Origin: Cephalopachus bancanus
Taxonomy: Eukaryota; Chordata; Mammalia; Primates; Tarsiidae
Assembly (NCBI GenBank): GCA_027257055.1
Contig: JAPVLO010000133.1
Location: 6,993,501-7,057,500, forward strand
Reading direction: 5' to 3'
DNA length: 64,000 bases
Shown: positions 60,828 to 64,000 of the stretch, in pieces
How the letters are laid out: the number at the start of each line of letters is the position of its first letter
How positions within the stretch are numbered: the first letter of the stretch is position 1
Made by a program: the position numbers and the translations under genes
The notes under the pieces: generated by a model
Databases searched by the model: none
Seen by the model: only the letters and a program-made list of their open reading frames with translations
Told to the model about the DNA's origin: nothing

Positions 60828-61122
60828 TGCCGGGCTCGGTGGCTCAACCTGTAATCCCGCGCCTTTGGGAGGCTGAGGTGAGTGGATTGCCTGAGCCCGC
60901 GGGTTCGAGACCCGCCTGGGCAGCGAGACCTCATCTCTACAATAAATAAAAAATGAGCCGGGTGTGGTAGCGCATGCCTGTAGTTCCGGCTACTTGGAAG
61001 GTTGAGGCGGAAGGATCGCCGGAGCCCAGCAGGTCAAGGCCGCGGTGGCCGGGAGCGGCCACTGCACTCCAGTCTGGGTGACTGAGTGAGACTCCAACTC
61101 AAAAAAAAAAAAAAAAAAAAAA
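60828..61122 (+). mobile_element. Alu, short-form subtype, in old L1
   Basis: Cleanest copy in the window: intact left-arm ggttcgagacccgcc and right-arm gtggccgggagcggcc, 22-base A-tail. Confidence 0.94.
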
Positions 61123-61309
61123 GTCAATGTTATAGGGGTTTGATGGAAGGCAGATGTGGAGTTATTGTTTAATGGGACAGAATTTTAGTTTTATAAGAGA
61201 ATTATAGAGGTGGATGGTGGTGATGGTTATACATTATGAATATATTGAATACCACTGCACTGTACACTTAAGTCATTAGGTGGTAAATTTTATGTAATGT
61301 ATATTTTAC

Positions 61310-61310
<1 letters not shown>

Positions 61311-61366
<56 letters not shown>

Positions 61367-61373
61367 ACACACA
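61311..61373. repeat. (CA)n microsatellite at an L1 3' end
   Basis: About 60 bases of CA with one interruption (cat). Confidence 0.97.
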
Positions 61374-61377
61374 AGGA

Positions 61378-63088
61378 CAAAGACAAGAAAATAATCTTGA
61401 AAGGAGCAAGAAAAAAGTGACTCGTCACTTAGAAGAAACTAATTAGTAGATCTCTCAGCAGGCATCTTGCAGGCTAAAAGGCAGTGGGATGGTATATTTA
61501 AAGTACTGAAAGAAAAAAAATTGTCAGTCAAAAGTTCTGTATCTCGCAAAATAAGACAGAAATTAAAATAGATCCAGACAATCAAAAGGCAATAGAGTTC
61601 CTTTTCACTAGACCGACCCTACAGGAAGTGCTGGAGGGAGCACTTCCTGTGGAAATTAGAGGTCATGGGACAGTGATGCAAAGTTAGGTATGAATGTAGT
61701 AACTTCACCTTCCTCTGGTAAAGGTAGGTACATGGACAAATATAAAAACCAGTAGTTTTTAAATCCTGTTTTGTAACTCTACTTTTTTTCTACAAGGATT
61801 TAAGACAAGTGTACAAAACGTAAGTATCGATCTATTTTAATGACTACGATATCACGTTTGACAGCTATAACATAAAGACAGGTGGCAGAACTATGAAGTT
61901 AGTATCAATTTAAGACAGATTTTCATAATTTACAATATGATATGCAATTTTGCAGTAGTAACAAATAATATATCTAGAATATTACACAACGGTTAATGAG
62001 GATTGAAACATGCCATTATAAATCAATTAAACATGAAGGGAGGCCATAGCAGAGGATGTGAGCAATGAGAACGTATAAGGTACGCAATAAACAGCAAGCA
62101 ACAGATGTGTGTCTGCCCAGCATAATTACTTTAAATGTAAATAGATTAACTTACTCAATCAAAGAGATGGACTGGCAGAATGGAGGAAAAAGCAAAACCA
62201 GTACCTGAGTCTGTGCTGTCTGCGAGAGACTTGCTTGAGACCTGAGGACATGCTAGGTTGAAAGTGAACGATAGGAAAGATAGCTCATGAATATGGTAAT
62301 CAACAAGGAGCACCAATGTCAGGTCAGATAGACTCTAAGTCAGAAACTGTTAGGAGAAGGAGGCCATTTCATAATGATAGAAGCATCAATACAGCAGGAG
62401 GGTATAATAGTTATAAAAAATATATATCCACCAAATGCCAGTGCTCCAAAATATAGAAAGCAAACATTGACTGGATTAAAGAGAACAGTCTCTAGATTAA
62501 TAGTAGAATATGTCAACATCTCATTTTTAATAATGGATAGAACAATCATATTGATCAATACAGACATAGAGAAACTGAACAACACTATAGTCCAGTTGTA
62601 CCAAACAGACATAAAGATCGTACTCTGCCCAACAACAGCACATTTTCCCCAAATAGATATGGAATATTCCAAAAGGATAGATCATATGTTAGGCCACAAA
62701 ACAGTCTTAATAAATTTGAAAAAGTGAAAAAACGGTCAGGCTCGGTGGCTTAGCCTGTAATCCCAGCACTTTGGGAGACCAAGGAGAGTGGATTGCCTGA
62801 GCCCTCAGGTTCAAGACCAGCCCGGGCAACTTGGTGAGACCTTGTCTTTACAATAAATCAAAAATTAACTGGGCGTGGTAGCGCATGCCTGTAGTTCCAG
62901 CTACTTGCAAGGCTGAGGTGGAAGGATTGCTGGAGCCCAGCAGGTCGAAGCTGGGAGCATGCCACTACACTCCAGCCTGGGCGACAGAGTGAGACTCCAA
63001 CTCCCAAAAAAAAAAATTGTGGAAACCATACAAAGTATCTTTTTCTATTACAATGGAATGAAGTGAGAAAATAATAATAGAGGGAAGA
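61378..63088 (+). pseudogene. Second old L1 fragment (inter-ORF and early ORF2)
   Basis: Begins with the ORF1-end-like ggcatcttgcaggctaaaag and gtactgaaagaaaaaaa, then tgtaaatagattaacttactc, agagatggactggcagaatgg (early ORF2) and a frame at 62374-62727 resembling the endonuclease-to-RT part (IYPPNASAPKY, DHMLGHKT). It resumes briefly after the Alu at 62734. Frameshifted throughout. The RT domain is absent, so this is the 5' side of a different L1 copy. Confidence 0.72.
62734..63017 (+). mobile_element. Alu, younger long-form subtype, in old L1
   Basis: ggtcaggctcggtggcttag to caactcccaaaaa; loses part of the right arm. Confidence 0.92.
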
Positions 63089-63089
63089 T

Positions 63090-63778
<689 letters not shown>

Positions 63779-63990
63779 TTTTTTTTTTTTTTTTAGTGGG
63801 AGTCTCACTCTGTCACCCAGTGCAGCAGCCTTGATCTGCTGGAATCAGTTAACTCTTCTCCCTCAGCCTTCCAAGTAGCTAGAACTACAAGCATGCACCA
63901 CCACTCCTGGTTAATTTTTTGATTTATTGTAGAGATGAAGTCTTGCAAAGTAGCCCAGGTTGGTCTCAACTTTTAAGTTGAGGCTTGAAA
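63779..63990 (-). mobile_element. Alu, partial
   Basis: Reverse orientation, poly(T), gtgggagtctcactctg to cccaggttggtctcaac; the rest of the left arm is missing. Confidence 0.85.
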
Positions 63991-64000
63991 TATACTACCT

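Larger units (their letters stand above)
56231..61310 (+). pseudogene. Old L1 element spanning ORF1-like to 3' end, cut by five Alus
   Basis: Plus-strand LINE-1 whose parts appear in the right order: an ORF1-side stretch (56231-56640, weakest), ORF2 middle text (57470-58080), the RT domain (59087-59362, reading ETRQGCLI where an intact L1 has TRQGCPLSP), late ORF2 (60000-60820) and a 3' end (61230-61310) with cttaagtcattaggtggtaa, followed by a (CA)n tract. Every frame is broken by stops, and TRQGCP has lost its Pro. Alus at 56646, 56997, 58080, 59632 and 60828 interrupt it. Much older than the L1 at 25-27.5 kb. Confidence 0.72.

Noticed and set aside
61311..61373. Possible Z-DNA regulatory element in the (CA)n tract
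   Set aside because: Most simply a microsatellite grown at an L1 3' end; no promoter or gene nearby.

Overview
This is nuclear DNA from a primate, about 64 kb. It holds the 5' end of one protein-coding gene on the minus strand and roughly 60 kb of repeat-dense DNA upstream of it. The gene is PPP1R9A (neurabin-1), recognised from the protein encoded by its large first coding exon. The host is a primate because dozens of dimeric 7SL-derived Alu elements are present. Most are not the AluS/AluY types of monkeys and apes: their ends read as 'gagactccaactc' plus a poly(A) tail, and their middle reads 'acaataaatcaaaaaat'. I also see neither the lemur-type Alu right arm nor the tRNA-derived SINEs of lorisoids. 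By elimination a tarsier is my best guess, but this is inference.

Layout: 1-644 is intron sequence downstream of the coding exon. 645-2038 is the exon, with its start codon at 2031-2033. 2039-3546 is the upstream intron. About 2820-4140 is a CpG island that holds the promoter and a probable noncoding first exon ending at a good splice donor (3541-3546, minus strand). From about 4300 to 64000 I recognise no further host gene. In human, PPP1R9A is followed upstream by the imprinted PEG10/SGCE pair, but neither is reached here.

The upstream 60 kb is a layered record of transposition. The oldest layer is MIR pieces, MER5/MER3-type hAT transposons, mariner relics and a MaLR LTR. Above it lie several L1 elements, all broken: 12.9-14.9 kb, 25.0-27.5 kb, 27.9-28.1 kb, 51.1-51.8 kb, about 56.2-61.3 kb and 61.4-63.1 kb. 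There are also ERV-type LTRs near 7.0-7.9, 21.4-23.2, 31.0-31.3 and 37.4-38.2 kb. The youngest layer is about 55 Alu elements or fragments, many with clear target-site duplications (TSDs) and several landed inside older elements. Repeat-poor stretches that could hold conserved regulatory DNA lie at about 8.5-10.5, 11.8-12.9, 16.7-18.5, 38.2-39.5, 47.1-48.8 and 51.8-54.3 kb.

The most interesting signal is a recurring pattern of irregular Alu copies. It includes a roughly 490-bp chimera of two Alu subtypes flanked by one perfect 13-bp TSD (32531-33018), left-arm-only monomers with their own TSDs (4321-4458, 8357-8490, 29908-30030), a three-armed copy (37721-38088) and a copy with a doubled 3' end (27530-27850). 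Together they suggest template switching during L1-driven reverse transcription. An 80-bp retroposed LTR-like transcript end (33107-33186) sits next to the chimera.
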